Positions 24,498 to 33,937 of a stretch of 64,000 nt of DNA are shown piece after piece; positions within the stretch are counted from its first letter, which is position 1, and every line of letters begins with the position of its first letter. A program made the translations under genes and the position numbers. The DNA comes from Nocardia transvalensis. Its GTDB lineage: Bacteria > Actinomycetota > Actinomycetes > Mycobacteriales > Mycobacteriaceae. The stretch spans positions 124,001-188,000 of the forward strand of contig NZ_JADLQQ010000007.1 of NCBI RefSeq assembly GCF_015477765.1. Direction: 5' to 3'. Under the pieces are notes generated by a model. It saw only the letters and a program-made list of their open reading frames with translations. It was not told where the DNA came from and ran no database searches.

Positions 24498-26573
24498 ATG
24501 AAACGGTTCAGCGCTCGCGCCGCCGTCATCGCTTTGGCTCTGACCCTCGGCGCAACCGCTGTGATCGTGCGAGCCGAGAACGCAGTCGCCGAGTCGGCCG
24601 CAGAACTCCCGTCGGCGAGCACCGCGGGATTGCTCCCTGCCGGTTGGATCCCTGGCCCTGAGCTCTACGGGGTGGGACTCCGCAAGAACATGGAGATCAA
24701 GGCATCGGATGGGACAGTCCTGCGGGCCGACGTCCGGTTCCCTACTGACGCGACGGGTCAGCAAGCTGCCGGACGGTTTCCGGTGATCGTGACCATGACT
24801 CCGTACGGCAAGGACTCCGAGTCGTTGATGGATGCGTTGTCCTACAACGGAATCGGCCCGATCGTGGAGAACAGTCCGCTCAGCAAACTGCTACCCGGCG
24901 GCATGGATGTCCTGAAGTACTTGGCAGATGCGGCGGGCTGGAATGACTACCTGGTGAAACGCGGCTACATCCAGGTAATCGCCGATGTTCGCGGCACCGG
25001 TACCTCCGAGGGGCAATGGGGTGTGCTGCAGCCACAGGAACAGGACGACACCCGCGCGGTAATCGACTGGGCCGCTCACCTATCCGGCTCGAACGGCAAG
25101 GTCGGCATGTCCGGTCTGTCGTATCTCGGCATGACCCAGCTGCTGGCCGCCAAGGCTCTGGACAAGGATTCTCCGGTCAAGGCAATGTTCCCGATGATGC
25201 CGGGGAATTCCTTGTACGAGGACCTCATCAGCCACGACGGTTACTACGTTCTTCTGTTCGGCTTGTCCGTCGGCCCGGTACCGCAGGGCTGGTTGCCTTT
25301 GGTGATAGATCCGCTACTCGGCCTCCATGACCAGCCGGAGAAGTTGCTCAAAGTGGTATGGGACCATGTGCTCACGCAGCTGGATCCGAACAGTTATCTG
25401 CAGATGGCGATCAACCTGATCCTCAACGGCGACAAACGCTACAACGAACAGGCGAACCAGGAACGGGCAATCGATGGCGCCCTGGCGAAGGTCGTGGAGA
25501 ACGGGATCGCGGTGTACCAGGTCAGCGGCAGCTACGACCTGTTGCAGAACGGGACGCCGCTGAACTACAGCGGGATGCAGAACCTGTTGGCCGGCCGCCC
25601 ACAGCATGAGGCGATGGCGCCCGGTCAGACGGCCAGCGGAAAATACCAGACTCTGATCGGACCGTGGCCACACCTGGTGCCCGGTTTGGGGTTGGGCGGC
25701 GGCCTTCCCGACATCGACCTGCACCAAATCGAGCTCGCCTGGTTCGACCGGTGGCTCAAGGACATCCCCAACGGAATCGACAACACCTCCACTCCGCTGC
25801 ATGCCATCACCGATGACGGCAAACTGCTGCACAGCGCAACCTATCCGGTCCAAGAGGCGCCGGCGGCCACCTACTACCTCAACTCCCAAGGCCGTCTCAG
25901 CACCACCGCGCCGACCGACCCCGACGGCGCCGACCGTCTCCAGTTCCATCCCGCCGAGGCCGCGTTGTGCAGCCGGAGCATGGAACAGGAATTCATCGGG
26001 TTCACCGCCATCACAGCCAGGCTGCTCAACCTGCCATCACCCTGCACGACCGGGCCTACCTTCCCTGGTGACCATCCCACATACGAGACCCAGCCGTTCG
26101 ACAGCGATTCGGTGCTGAGTGGTCCGATCGGCCTGAGCCTGATGGCGACGTCGGACCGCCCCAACGCCGCGTTCAGTGTCGAGGTGACTGACGTGGCACC
26201 GGACGGTTCCGTTCAAGCCGTCACCGAAGGTCAGTTGCTGGGTACCCACCGCACCCTCGACGAGGATCGTTGCTGGCGTACCGGAGATGGATCATTGCAA
26301 GTGCCCGCACATACCAACACCCGAGAATCCCTACGAGCGGTGCCGATCGGTGTCCCGACCGAATACGACATCAAGGTACGCCCCGCGCAACATATCTTCC
26401 CCGCTGGGCACCGGCTGCGCCTGACCATCGGCACCGGGGACTTTCCGATCTATATCCTCCCGCCCGAGGACTACCCAGCCCTGATCGGCAGCACCCAGCA
26501 GATCCTGCACAACAGCACCTACAAATCGAAGATCGTCCTTCCGTTGGCCAGCACCACGTCGTTCGCTCGCTAG
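24498..26573 (+). CDS. Secreted CocE/NonD-family (X-Pro dipeptidyl-peptidase S15-like) hydrolase
   Basis: 691 residues. MKRFSARAAVIALALTLG... is a Sec signal peptide, so the protein is exported. The alpha/beta-hydrolase nucleophile is in GMSGLSYLGMTQL (~205), with VRGTGTSEGQWG before it as in CocE, and a C-terminal jelly-roll (GHRLRLTIGTGDFP). It cleaves ester or amide bonds; the substrate is not deducible. The ATG at 24498 was preferred over a GTG 12 nt upstream because GAGG sits 6-8 nt before it. Paralogous to the gene at 35176. Confidence 0.9.
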   Translation: MKRFSARAAVIALALTLGATAVIVRAENAVAESAAELPSASTAGLLPAGWIPGPELYGVGLRKNMEIKASDGTVLRADVRFPTDATGQQAAGRFPVIVTMTPYGKDSESLMDALSYNGIGPIVENSPLSKLLPGGMDVLKYLADAAGWNDYLVKRGYIQVIADVRGTGTSEGQWGVLQPQEQDDTRAVIDWAAHLSGSNGKVGMSGLSYLGMTQLLAAKALDKDSPVKAMFPMMPGNSLYEDLISHDGYYVLLFGLSVGPVPQGWLPLVIDPLLGLHDQPEKLLKVVWDHVLTQLDPNSYLQMAINLILNGDKRYNEQANQERAIDGALAKVVENGIAVYQVSGSYDLLQNGTPLNYSGMQNLLAGRPQHEAMAPGQTASGKYQTLIGPWPHLVPGLGLGGGLPDIDLHQIELAWFDRWLKDIPNGIDNTSTPLHAITDDGKLLHSATYPVQEAPAATYYLNSQGRLSTTAPTDPDGADRLQFHPAEAALCSRSMEQEFIGFTAITARLLNLPSPCTTGPTFPGDHPTYETQPFDSDSVLSGPIGLSLMATSDRPNAAFSVEVTDVAPDGSVQAVTEGQLLGTHRTLDEDRCWRTGDGSLQVPAHTNTRESLRAVPIGVPTEYDIKVRPAQHIFPAGHRLRLTIGTGDFPIYILPPEDYPALIGSTQQILHNSTYKSKIVLPLASTTSFAR

Positions 26574-26798
26574 CTGCCGTCAATAACGGGACCGTAAGAA
26601 CAATGGTGTAACTCCAAACAAGGAGTAGCAGCTGATGTCTGAAGTGATGGCCTCCCGGGCGCCCCGTATGCCCATGATCTGCTCGGCATGACCTTCCCGA
26701 TCGGTCGACGGTCACTCGACGGGAAAGTCAGAACAATCAACTCGGGGTAGCACCCATCGGTCGTGGTTGGCATCACACTCCCCCGGCGATACGTAATG
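26574..26798. other. Non-coding interval before cassette 2
   Basis: No supported gene. One frame reads HDLLGMTFPIGRRSLDG, which could be a relic, but I cannot assign it. Confidence 0.35.
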
Positions 26799-26824
26799 GA
26801 GTACGCTCAAGTTTGAGCGCACTC
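26799..26824. promoter_or_regulatory. TetR-type operator upstream of reductase cassette 2
   Basis: GAGTACGCTC, spacer aagttt, GAGCGCACTC, then AC. It lies 78 bp before the GTG of the aldo/keto reductase. Confidence 0.75.
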
Positions 26825-26901
26825 ACTACATCTCGTTGGGTTCTGCCGAGACGGGCTGAATTTGCGCTGCATGTCAATGTTTTCGAGTGAAAGGATCCAC
26901 T

Positions 26902-27804
26902 GTGTCTGCTACTGCTACCGTCAGCGGTGTGATCACCCTGGGCGGCGTAACGGTTAACCGACTCGGTTTCGGTGCCCTGCAGATCGTCGGTGCCTACGGC
27001 TTCGGTGAGCCACCCAGTCGTGAGGATGCGGTGCGGGTGCTGCGCCGGGCGGTGGAGCTCGGTGTCAACTTCATAGACACCGCCGACTCATATGGCCCGC
27101 ATATCAGTGAGGAACTGATCAGGACGGCGTTGCATCCTTACAGCGACGGGGTGGTCATCGCGACCAAGGGCGGCCTCATTCGCCCAAGTCGCATGGAAGC
27201 GGGGGTAATCGGCCGTCCGGACTACCTCCGCCAACAAGTGGAGCTCAGCCTGCGCAGGTTGAGCTTGGAGCGAATCGAGCTCTACCAGCTGCACCGGATC
27301 GACCCGGTAGTGCCACTGGAAGAGTCCCTCGGTGCGCTGGTCGAACTGCAGAACGAAGGAAAGATCGGCGCCATCGGGCTGTCGGAAGTCACTGTGGCGG
27401 AAATCGAAAGAGCTCGCCGGGTAGCCGACATCGTCAGCGTGCAGAATCTGTACAACCTCGTCGACCGCCGCCACGAGGCTGTGCTCGACTATTGCGAGCA
27501 GCAGGGAATTGCCTTTCTTCCGTGGGCTCCGATAACCACCGGCCAACTGGCGCGTCCCGGTGGCGTCCTCGAGCAGCTGGGGCGATCGATCGACGCGACC
27601 CCTGCCCAGCTCGCTCTGTCATGGCTGCTGCACCGCTCGCCGGTGATGCTTCCGATCCCAGGAACCAAATCGATCCGGCATCTGGAGGAAAACGTCGCCG
27701 CCGGGGCGATCGAGCTTTCCGCTGAGCAGTACGAACAATTGGACCGTGCCGCCCGAACCTCCGTTGTCCCGGAAACAAGCCAAGCGAACTTCGTCATCAG
27801 GTGA
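26902..27804 (+). CDS. Aldo/keto reductase, cassette copy 2
   Basis: 300 residues, a close paralogue of the protein at 22491 with the same catalytic set (DTADSYG, VIATKGG, YQLHRID) and cofactor signature LPIPGTKSIRHLEENV. The GTG at 26902 was chosen because AAAGGA lies 6 nt upstream; the GTG at 26887 overlaps that ribosome site. It is 10 bp before the first tautomerase gene, so the three genes of this copy form an operon under the operator at 26799. Likely an NADPH-dependent carbonyl reduction step of the co-regulated pathway. Confidence 0.92.
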   Translation: MSATATVSGVITLGGVTVNRLGFGALQIVGAYGFGEPPSREDAVRVLRRAVELGVNFIDTADSYGPHISEELIRTALHPYSDGVVIATKGGLIRPSRMEAGVIGRPDYLRQQVELSLRRLSLERIELYQLHRIDPVVPLEESLGALVELQNEGKIGAIGLSEVTVAEIERARRVADIVSVQNLYNLVDRRHEAVLDYCEQQGIAFLPWAPITTGQLARPGGVLEQLGRSIDATPAQLALSWLLHRSPVMLPIPGTKSIRHLEENVAAGAIELSAEQYEQLDRAARTSVVPETSQANFVIR

Positions 27805-27814
27805 GGATTCGGCC

Positions 27815-28264
27815 GTGCCTCTGATCGATATCACTTATCCCCGAGAAGCGTTGTCGGCGTCGGTATTCGAAACGCTTGCCGATGAACTGCTGACAGTCGC
27901 GGTGGAGGCAGAAGGCGCACCCAATACCGTGGACTTTCGCTCCATCAGCGCCGTGTATGCGCACGAGCCCACTGCGGATTCCCTCTACACCACCGGCGTG
28001 TTTGCCCGGCGTCCGGTCTTTCGCGTCGATATCACCTGTCACGCTTTTCTTCTCACCACACAACGCGAGAAGGATCTCATCAAGAAGACCACCCGGGCTG
28101 TCCTGACCGCAGCCGGCCACGGGGACGAGGCGGCGGACTCGGTGTGGGTGCTGATCCACGATGTGCCTCCACACCATTGGGGTGTGGGCGGGCAAACGGG
28201 CACCGACGAAGACATCCGCAGAGTAATCACCGACGCATGGTCAACCACCGGCGACAGCCGTTGA
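27815..28264 (+). CDS. Tautomerase-superfamily protein (first tautomerase of cassette 2)
   Basis: 149 residues from a GTG start, MPLIDITYPREAL, giving the catalytic N-terminal Pro after Met removal. The upstream stop lies inside the GTGAGG ribosome site, so translation is coupled to the reductase. FRVDITCHAFLL and SVWVLIHDVPPHHWGV are diagnostic in these paralogues. This is the intact equivalent of the pseudogene at 23399. Confidence 0.85.
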   Translation: MPLIDITYPREALSASVFETLADELLTVAVEAEGAPNTVDFRSISAVYAHEPTADSLYTTGVFARRPVFRVDITCHAFLLTTQREKDLIKKTTRAVLTAAGHGDEAADSVWVLIHDVPPHHWGVGGQTGTDEDIRRVITDAWSTTGDSR

Positions 28265-28320
28265 ACTGCATCCAGCTCGGATCCGACACGAACAAATTCT
28301 CCACTCAACAAGGAGCCGTC

Positions 28321-28764
28321 ATGCCGGTTATCACTGTCGCCTACCCCGAAGGCGCGTTACCTACCCAGAATTTCGAACATCTCGCCGACCGGTTGATCGC
28401 GGCCTCGCTGCAAGCGGAAGGAATCCCGAACGTCGGGCCCTTCCGCGACTTCAGCAGCGTCCAAGCGGTCGAAATACCCAGGAACCAGCTCTACACCACA
28501 GGCCGATTCACCGATCGGTCAACTTTTCGCGTCGACATCACCGTGCACAACATAATCATCTCTGAGCGCCACCGGCGGGAATTGGTGAAGGACGCCACCG
28601 ACGCCGTACCCGAGGCTGCGGGCCTGGACGACCATGCCGCCGAAGCGGTTTGGGTGCTGCTGCATTGCGTGCCGGAGGGACACTGGGGCGTATCGGGTCA
28701 CCCTGTCGAGCATGCTGGGGTGCGCCAGTCCGCGGCTGACCACCTGCGCGGACTCTCGGCCTGA
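28321..28764 (+). CDS. Tautomerase-superfamily protein (second tautomerase of cassette 2)
   Basis: 147 residues, MPVITVAYPEGAL, with Pro-1, FRVDITVHNIII and VWVLLHCVPEGHWGVSGH. Closest to the protein at 23917. AAGGAG lies 6 nt before the ATG. Two adjacent paralogous tautomerases could form a heterohexamer or act on successive isomers; this is inference. Confidence 0.85.
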   Translation: MPVITVAYPEGALPTQNFEHLADRLIAASLQAEGIPNVGPFRDFSSVQAVEIPRNQLYTTGRFTDRSTFRVDITVHNIIISERHRRELVKDATDAVPEAAGLDDHAAEAVWVLLHCVPEGHWGVSGHPVEHAGVRQSAADHLRGLSA

Positions 28765-29001
28765 CCCGTACCGCAGCTGTCGGCACGCACGTAGGCCCGC
28801 GCCCCACCACTAACGGGGGTGCCTAGGGGATGGGTTCGAGGGACCGGTCCCGTGTCGGGTGAACCGGCGATGCAGTGGTGCATTCTCTGTCTGTTCAGCA
28901 GGATTGGGCCGGGGTGTGGGCGGCCCGCGCTGTATCCGTCCGTCGTGGGCATCGTTTCTCGGGGCAATTGGTCGTTTCGCGGATTCGAAGGAGCGCGCGC
29001 A

Positions 29002-30252
29002 GTGTTCGATGTTGGCGTTGTTCGAAGGTTGGCTCCCAGTGAAGAGTGGTTCGTCCGTTCGGGTGTCTACGCCGCGGTAGCCGTCACTGTTCGGGGAGAT
29101 CTGAACCTGCCGGCGCTGACCGCAGCGTTCGAGGTATTGCGACAGACGCACCCCGTGCTTGCCGCCCGGCTGGAGCCGGGCGACGGCGGTCATCTGCTCG
29201 TAGAAACCGCTGCCCCCGCGGCTATCAATATATACGACGATAATTCCGGATCATCGTTGTCGGGTGCGTCATTGGACTCGAGTCGATCCTTGTCGCGAGT
29301 GCATGTCATGCGTGACGGTCAACGGACCCGCGTGGAACTGCTGGTCCATCACGCGATCGCTGACGCCCGTCACCTGCTGGCGTTGTTGTACCGGTTGTGG
29401 TCCACGTATACCGACATCGTGCAGGGGATCGCCTTCGATACGGTGCGGCAGCGATACCCGGAATCCATGGAGAAGCTGCTCGCCGACCGCGACATCTACA
29501 GCTACGGCCCCGATCAGGAGCCACCGTCATGGCTGCCTGTCGATGACGTGGCTCCGGGGTACGGCACCCAGCTGGAGACCACGGTGACTCCGACGGTGCG
29601 GTGGCGTGCGGACGTGGCGGTCACAGAATCACTGATCGAGTTCGGACATCAACATCACGTGACTGTCAACGGCCTGGTGAGCGCCGCGTTACTGCAGGGG
29701 GAGGCCGACGTTCTGGCCGTACCGATTACCGAGATCGCTCTGGGCTACCTGGTAGATCTGCGCGACAGACTGACTCCACCCGTCGAAGCGACGCTGGGCA
29801 CCGATGTTTTGGGATGGGCGTCGTTTACCTCATCATCGAACCCAGATGCGGGACTGCTTGAACTGGCCCGCGCAATCAGCACCTCGCTGCGAGCCAGCAT
29901 CGCCGACGGCATGCTCCTACGTGCCGCCATCCAGACCGGTCCCGGGAACATGTCGGATGCCGAGGATGTCCGTATCCCGCCCCGAAACGTGACCGTGACG
30001 AACTGGGGCCGTATTCCTCCGTTGCGTCTGCCAGCCAATCTCGAGATCGACGACCTCTATGCCGTCATTTACAACGAGCTGCGATCGCCTGACGCCGCGA
30101 AACCACAACCGCCGCTCTACTGGATCACCACCTTCTCCGGACGGCTGAGCGTCCAGCTCACGGTCGCTCACCCCCTCGATGTCGAGTCCGCCCAGAACAG
30201 AATCGACATCCTCCGGTCCCGTCTGCTCACAATGGTCGGTGCGCCGAATTGA
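29002..30252 (+). CDS. PapA/condensation-like acyltransferase with HHxxxDA motif
   Basis: 416 residues of the condensation superfamily, starting MFDVGVVRRLAPSEEWF. The catalytic motif reads VHHAIADARHL near 125: both His and the Asp are kept, Gly is replaced by Ala. The GTG at 29002 was chosen for AAGGAG 8 nt upstream and because the resulting N-terminus aligns with the paralogue at 32446; longer readings add a low-complexity extension. It probably transfers an acyl group to a pathway intermediate. It converges with the TetR gene. Confidence 0.82.
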   Translation: MFDVGVVRRLAPSEEWFVRSGVYAAVAVTVRGDLNLPALTAAFEVLRQTHPVLAARLEPGDGGHLLVETAAPAAINIYDDNSGSSLSGASLDSSRSLSRVHVMRDGQRTRVELLVHHAIADARHLLALLYRLWSTYTDIVQGIAFDTVRQRYPESMEKLLADRDIYSYGPDQEPPSWLPVDDVAPGYGTQLETTVTPTVRWRADVAVTESLIEFGHQHHVTVNGLVSAALLQGEADVLAVPITEIALGYLVDLRDRLTPPVEATLGTDVLGWASFTSSSNPDAGLLELARAISTSLRASIADGMLLRAAIQTGPGNMSDAEDVRIPPRNVTVTNWGRIPPLRLPANLEIDDLYAVIYNELRSPDAAKPQPPLYWITTFSGRLSVQLTVAHPLDVESAQNRIDILRSRLLTMVGAPN

Positions 30253-30387
30253 TCCTCCTTGCGCGGAACCTATTACACTCGCACTCCGCCGCGTTGTCGT
30301 GCGAAGAGGCTGGCCGCTGCCCGGCGATCGCACTCGTCCAAGGCCGACCTGCTCACGAGCAATGGCACGATGTCGGCTGCGCCGGGA

Positions 30388-31035
30388 TCAGAGGTCAGAA
30401 CTCGATTCTGTCAGCGGTTCGAGCTGAAGTGTGAATGCCGCCGCTAGATCAGTCTCGGCAGAACTGGATTGCGGACCGCAGCCCGGCGCCGGGGTCAGCA
30501 TTTGGAGTAACGACAGAAGGAAGGAGGCGTAGAGATTACGGGCCAGGGTGGTGGCATCGACATTTTGAACGATTTCACCTCGGCGCTGCGCCGCCTCTAT
30601 CAGTTCACGCGTCAACAACTGTGCCCTGTCCCAGATTGCTATCGCCCGCTCACCGTAGGGTGTGGGGCTCGCGTCGAACATCGTGTATTTCACCAGATGA
30701 CGATAATTATCCAGATCAGCGGCGTATAATCGGAGCAGTTCTCGATAAGCATGCTCCATCTGCTCGAACAGGGTGCCCATGGCGGCGCATTCCTTGAACG
30801 CGCGTTCCACGGCGCTTTCGATCATGTCGCCGTAGACCAGGACCAGCAGATCGGCCTTGTCCTGGACATAGTTGAACAAAGTCCCCTCGCCGATATCGGC
30901 GACGTCCGCGATTTCCCGAGTTGTCACTGCAGGGAAACCTTTTTCTCGGAAGAGGTGGCGGGCAGCGGCGGTGATGCGCGACAGCTTCTCCTGCTTGTTT
31001 CGTTCCCTTCTGCCCGGGGTGGTGACGCCAGCCAT
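30388..31035 (-). CDS. TetR-family transcriptional repressor
   Basis: 215 residues. The N-terminal helix-turn-helix includes ITAAARHLFREKGFPAVTTR, then EIADVADIGEGTLFNYV (~20-65), the TetR pattern. The C-terminal ligand domain ends LARNLYASFLLSLLQML...LQLEPL. Its start is 19 bp from a paired palindrome (31054-31079) also found before other genes here, so it probably represses itself and them until a ligand binds. A truncated second copy lies at 19848-20028. Autoregulation and regulon membership are inferred from shared sites. Confidence 0.92.
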   Translation of the reverse strand: MAGVTTPGRRERNKQEKLSRITAAARHLFREKGFPAVTTREIADVADIGEGTLFNYVQDKADLLVLVYGDMIESAVERAFKECAAMGTLFEQMEHAYRELLRLYAADLDNYRHLVKYTMFDASPTPYGERAIAIWDRAQLLTRELIEAAQRRGEIVQNVDATTLARNLYASFLLSLLQMLTPAPGCGPQSSSAETDLAAAFTLQLEPLTESSSDL

Positions 31036-31053
31036 CTCGACCTACCTTTTGTA

Positions 31054-31079
31054 GAGTGTGCTCAAAGGAGAGTGTACTT
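31054..31079. promoter_or_regulatory. TetR-type operator at the TetR gene itself
   Basis: GAGTGTGCTC, spacer aaagga, GAGTGTACTT, 19 bp upstream of the TetR start. Confidence 0.75.
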
Positions 31080-31199
31080 GATGACTGCGTCGGCGCAGGC
31101 AAGAGGTGCGCGAGTCTCGCGGCATGCGCCGCGCGCCGTGGATCCGCCGGGATAAGTTCGGTGCACGCAGGTATGACGCCCATTCGAATGCCCTGTAGA

Positions 31200-31275
31200 T
31201 AGACCACCACATTCTCGAACCAAGGAGAGTAAACGGCGGGCATCGGCGACGGCATGCTGAACCAGCGGCGTCACC
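31200..31275 (-). pseudogene. Relic of an acyltransferase catalytic block
   Basis: The minus strand reads LVQHAVADARRLLSLV, matching the LVHHAIADARHLLALL block of the acyltransferase at 29002 with the first His changed to Gln. No intact flanking frame exists. It is part of a 1.4-kb stretch (31080-32445) with no intact gene. Confidence 0.55.
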
Positions 31276-31939
31276 GACGGCACCGGTTGATATCGGCGAC
31301 GCGACCTCAGCCTGCGTGCCGTACTGTCCGCGGCCGGGCTTACCGCGGCATGCCGTCTTGCCGACGGCGGCCTGCACTCCATCGGACTCGGCATTGGCCT
31401 ATCGAGACCAGCACGACGGTGCGCTGTCGGAACCTCGAAGTTGGAAGGTGTAATTCCTGGTCGACGGCTTATTAGAGTCTGTACCGAAGACGTCGAATCG
31501 GGCACTCGTCGCCTACAGGACACGATTGGAACTCGCCGAGCTATCCGGCAATTGGCCGTGACAGAACTCATCAGCGACAACCCGAAAGCATTTGCCGTGC
31601 AACGAACTTGACCATCGCTACCACTTTCCACCTTTGATGGCCCCACTTTTCGCACGCGCGCTGGCGAGATCTTCAGCACGACGCAACCAGGCGGTCATCG
31701 ACGGCTGCGGGCAGGACCACCATGCCCGACCGTGTTGACAATCCGGTAATCGAGCGCCGGCGAATGCGGGGGCATGTCTGGGCTCCGGGGCAACCACGGT
31801 AAGCGCCACAATCACCAACGCGACGTTCCTGTCGTGAACTGAGCCAGGCCAACCACATAGGCCGAAAGATCAGGCCCGCATGCGTGCCCCGCTCGGAACT
31901 TCGAGCGAAGGGCGACCGGCGACTTCCATCGGCGAACCG

Positions 31940-32200
31940 TCCTCGCTGCCAGGCCGTCGCCCGGGCAGACCCTCCCACGTAGATCTCGCCGAGGGCGCCC
32001 AACGGCCACGGGGCGCATGCACGAACCCAGGACGGGGACTTCGACGCCCCCGATCGACGTGCCGATAGCAGCAGGAACGGGAAGTCTCGCGGATCCGACC
32101 GGAGACAGATCGCGGTGCTTGCCGGGAAGCGGGAATACAGCGACATTGACCGCGACCGGATACGCTCGACGAGATCACGCTCGATCTCGAACCTGTGCCG
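31940..32200 (-). pseudogene. Composite NRPS relic (condensation piece joined to adenylation piece)
   Basis: One minus-strand frame reads RHRFEIERDLVERIRSRSMS then LYSRFPASTAICL, similar to EPDLVKCIRTRSTSLYSHF in the first C domain of the 45507-54395 NRPS. It is followed directly by DPRDFPFLL and GALGEIYVGG, similar to DPRDFPLLPP and GALGEIYLGG of that NRPS's last A domain. About 2100 codons between the two points are absent, so this is a deleted copy of a related NRPS. Nothing else in 31080-32445 is recognisable to me. Confidence 0.7.
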
Positions 32201-32445
32201 TTCGACTCGAATCCCGCTGCGTCGGCTCAGACTCGAATCCTGACTTCTGATCTGGCCTGGGCGAGAGCCGTGGCGCGACGAGGTGGGCACGTCGCAACCG
32301 CTTCTGATTTTCTGTCACGCTGGTGCCCGCTGGCTGCAGCCGGCAGGCCGCTGGGTGTGTTGAACGCAGAATCGGTGGCAATGAGATGTTCAAGGATTCG
32401 CTCCGCTATGGCCGGAAGGTCACCGCATGGCCCGCGTCACGCAAG

Positions 32446-33762
32446 TCATCGAGGGTGATGAGCGGCGAGTCGGGTGACCGAACGCAGTTCGGAGCCGATC
32501 GAGTCGACCAATTGCTCGGCTCGGGATCTCGATATCACGGTGGGGGAGAGCTCGACGCCGAGACGATCGCGGAAAGTGGTGATGGTGTAGATGTGACCGG
32601 CTCCGATCGGGTATTCGGTTGGAGGTAGCGTCACCGCATCGGCGCCGCTGAGGACCATGGCGGTGCGGAAATCGTGCAGTGCCAGCCCGTTTGGTGCCCT
32701 CAGCTCGGGTATCTTTCCCCAGTTGGTGGAGAAGACAGTGTCGGGGCCCAACGGGAAGGGGTTACGTCCGTCGGCGGACAGACCCAGCGAGCGGGTTTGG
32801 ACGATGTCCTCGGCAAGGTCGTGGTCTAGGTGGGCGGTGAGGTCGCGGGCGAGCTCGATGGCGGTCGTGCCGGGTTGTACTACGGCGCGATAGATTGCAG
32901 ATCCCAACACGTTGGTTCCGCCCGTGGGCGCCACCGGTGGTGCGATGCGTGATCGGATGTCCACGGCGTACCGATAGGGAATCGGGCGCGAGGAGCTCCC
33001 CTGGTGTTGGGCTTCGGCCAGCAGTATCGCCGCGGACACCAGAGCATTGAGCCGCAGATCTCGGGTTCGTCCCACAGTGACCAACTCTGCGGTTTCTCGC
33101 GCTGTCAGCCTGATTCTGGCGCCGGGCGGCATGATCGCCGCCCCCTTGTCGGTGATGGTCGCCGCATGCAGCGGGTGAAGGCTGCCGTCGACGGGTGCGT
33201 CCGTGCCGGCGGTCGCAGACGTGCCGGGCGCATCTTGGGAGGGTTTGCGGTATCCGCGTGACAGCAGAATGTGCTCGACGGATTCCGGAACCTTGCGTCG
33301 CACCGCTGCGACAGTAGCGCTTCCTGACGCTCCCCTCTCCACGATGTCGGTGTAGGCGGACCAAAAATGATCAAGCGCGGTGAGTATGTAACGGGCGTCG
33401 GCCACGCTGTGGTGGAGCAGAATCGTCACGCTGGCGTTGTCACCGCGGTGAACGATGTGTAACCCGCTGAGGATCTGGTGCTGATCCATCTCGGCACCCA
33501 GCAGAGGGGTGTCCGGATCGCCATAACGCCAGGTCGGTGCTGGCCATGATGTTGTGGATTCGACGAACCAGTAGTTGCCGAGATCGTCTCGTTCGAGGCG
33601 AGCCCCGAGGAGTGGGTGCGCCTGCCGTATGCCTGTCAGGGCGCCCGCCAGAGCGGCGCTGTCGAGTTTGCCGGTCACCGACACCGAACCTCCGACATAT
33701 AGACCAGATGCGACGAACGCTCGCTCGCTGGGGTCCAGGATTCGAATGGGCGCGGATGGCAC
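32446..33762 (-). CDS. PapA/condensation-like acyltransferase with HHxxxDA motif
   Basis: 438 residues, paralogous to 29002-30252. The motif LLHHSVADARYIL (~130) again has Ala in place of the Gly of HHxxxDG, with both His and the Asp retained. VFSTNWGKIPEL and YTITTFRDRLGVELS are C-terminal PapA-like blocks. A TetR-type operator lies 54 bp upstream. Two HHxxxDA acyltransferases under one regulator suggest two acylations, or one heteromeric enzyme; that is inference. Confidence 0.82.
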   Translation of the reverse strand: MPSAPIRILDPSERAFVASGLYVGGSVSVTGKLDSAALAGALTGIRQAHPLLGARLERDDLGNYWFVESTTSWPAPTWRYGDPDTPLLGAEMDQHQILSGLHIVHRGDNASVTILLHHSVADARYILTALDHFWSAYTDIVERGASGSATVAAVRRKVPESVEHILLSRGYRKPSQDAPGTSATAGTDAPVDGSLHPLHAATITDKGAAIMPPGARIRLTARETAELVTVGRTRDLRLNALVSAAILLAEAQHQGSSSRPIPYRYAVDIRSRIAPPVAPTGGTNVLGSAIYRAVVQPGTTAIELARDLTAHLDHDLAEDIVQTRSLGLSADGRNPFPLGPDTVFSTNWGKIPELRAPNGLALHDFRTAMVLSGADAVTLPPTEYPIGAGHIYTITTFRDRLGVELSPTVISRSRAEQLVDSIGSELRSVTRLAAHHPR

Positions 33763-33815
33763 GGTTCCCTCCTCGTGGTCGACGTCGATGTGCTCTTCCC
33801 ATCATCTCAAAATAT

Positions 33816-33841
33816 GACCATACTCTATTATGAGTGTGCTC
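33816..33841. promoter_or_regulatory. TetR-type operator upstream of the acyltransferase at 32446
   Basis: GACCATACTC, spacer tattat, GAGTGTGCTC, then AC; 54 bp upstream of the minus-strand ATG. Confidence 0.75.
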
Positions 33842-33937
33842 ACCTAAGTTGGAAGGATATCTTGCGCCACCATGGAGGGTGACTTGCGACTCCTGGACTC
33901 GAGGAATGCGCGAGGGTGAAGTAGTGAGGAGGCTCGG

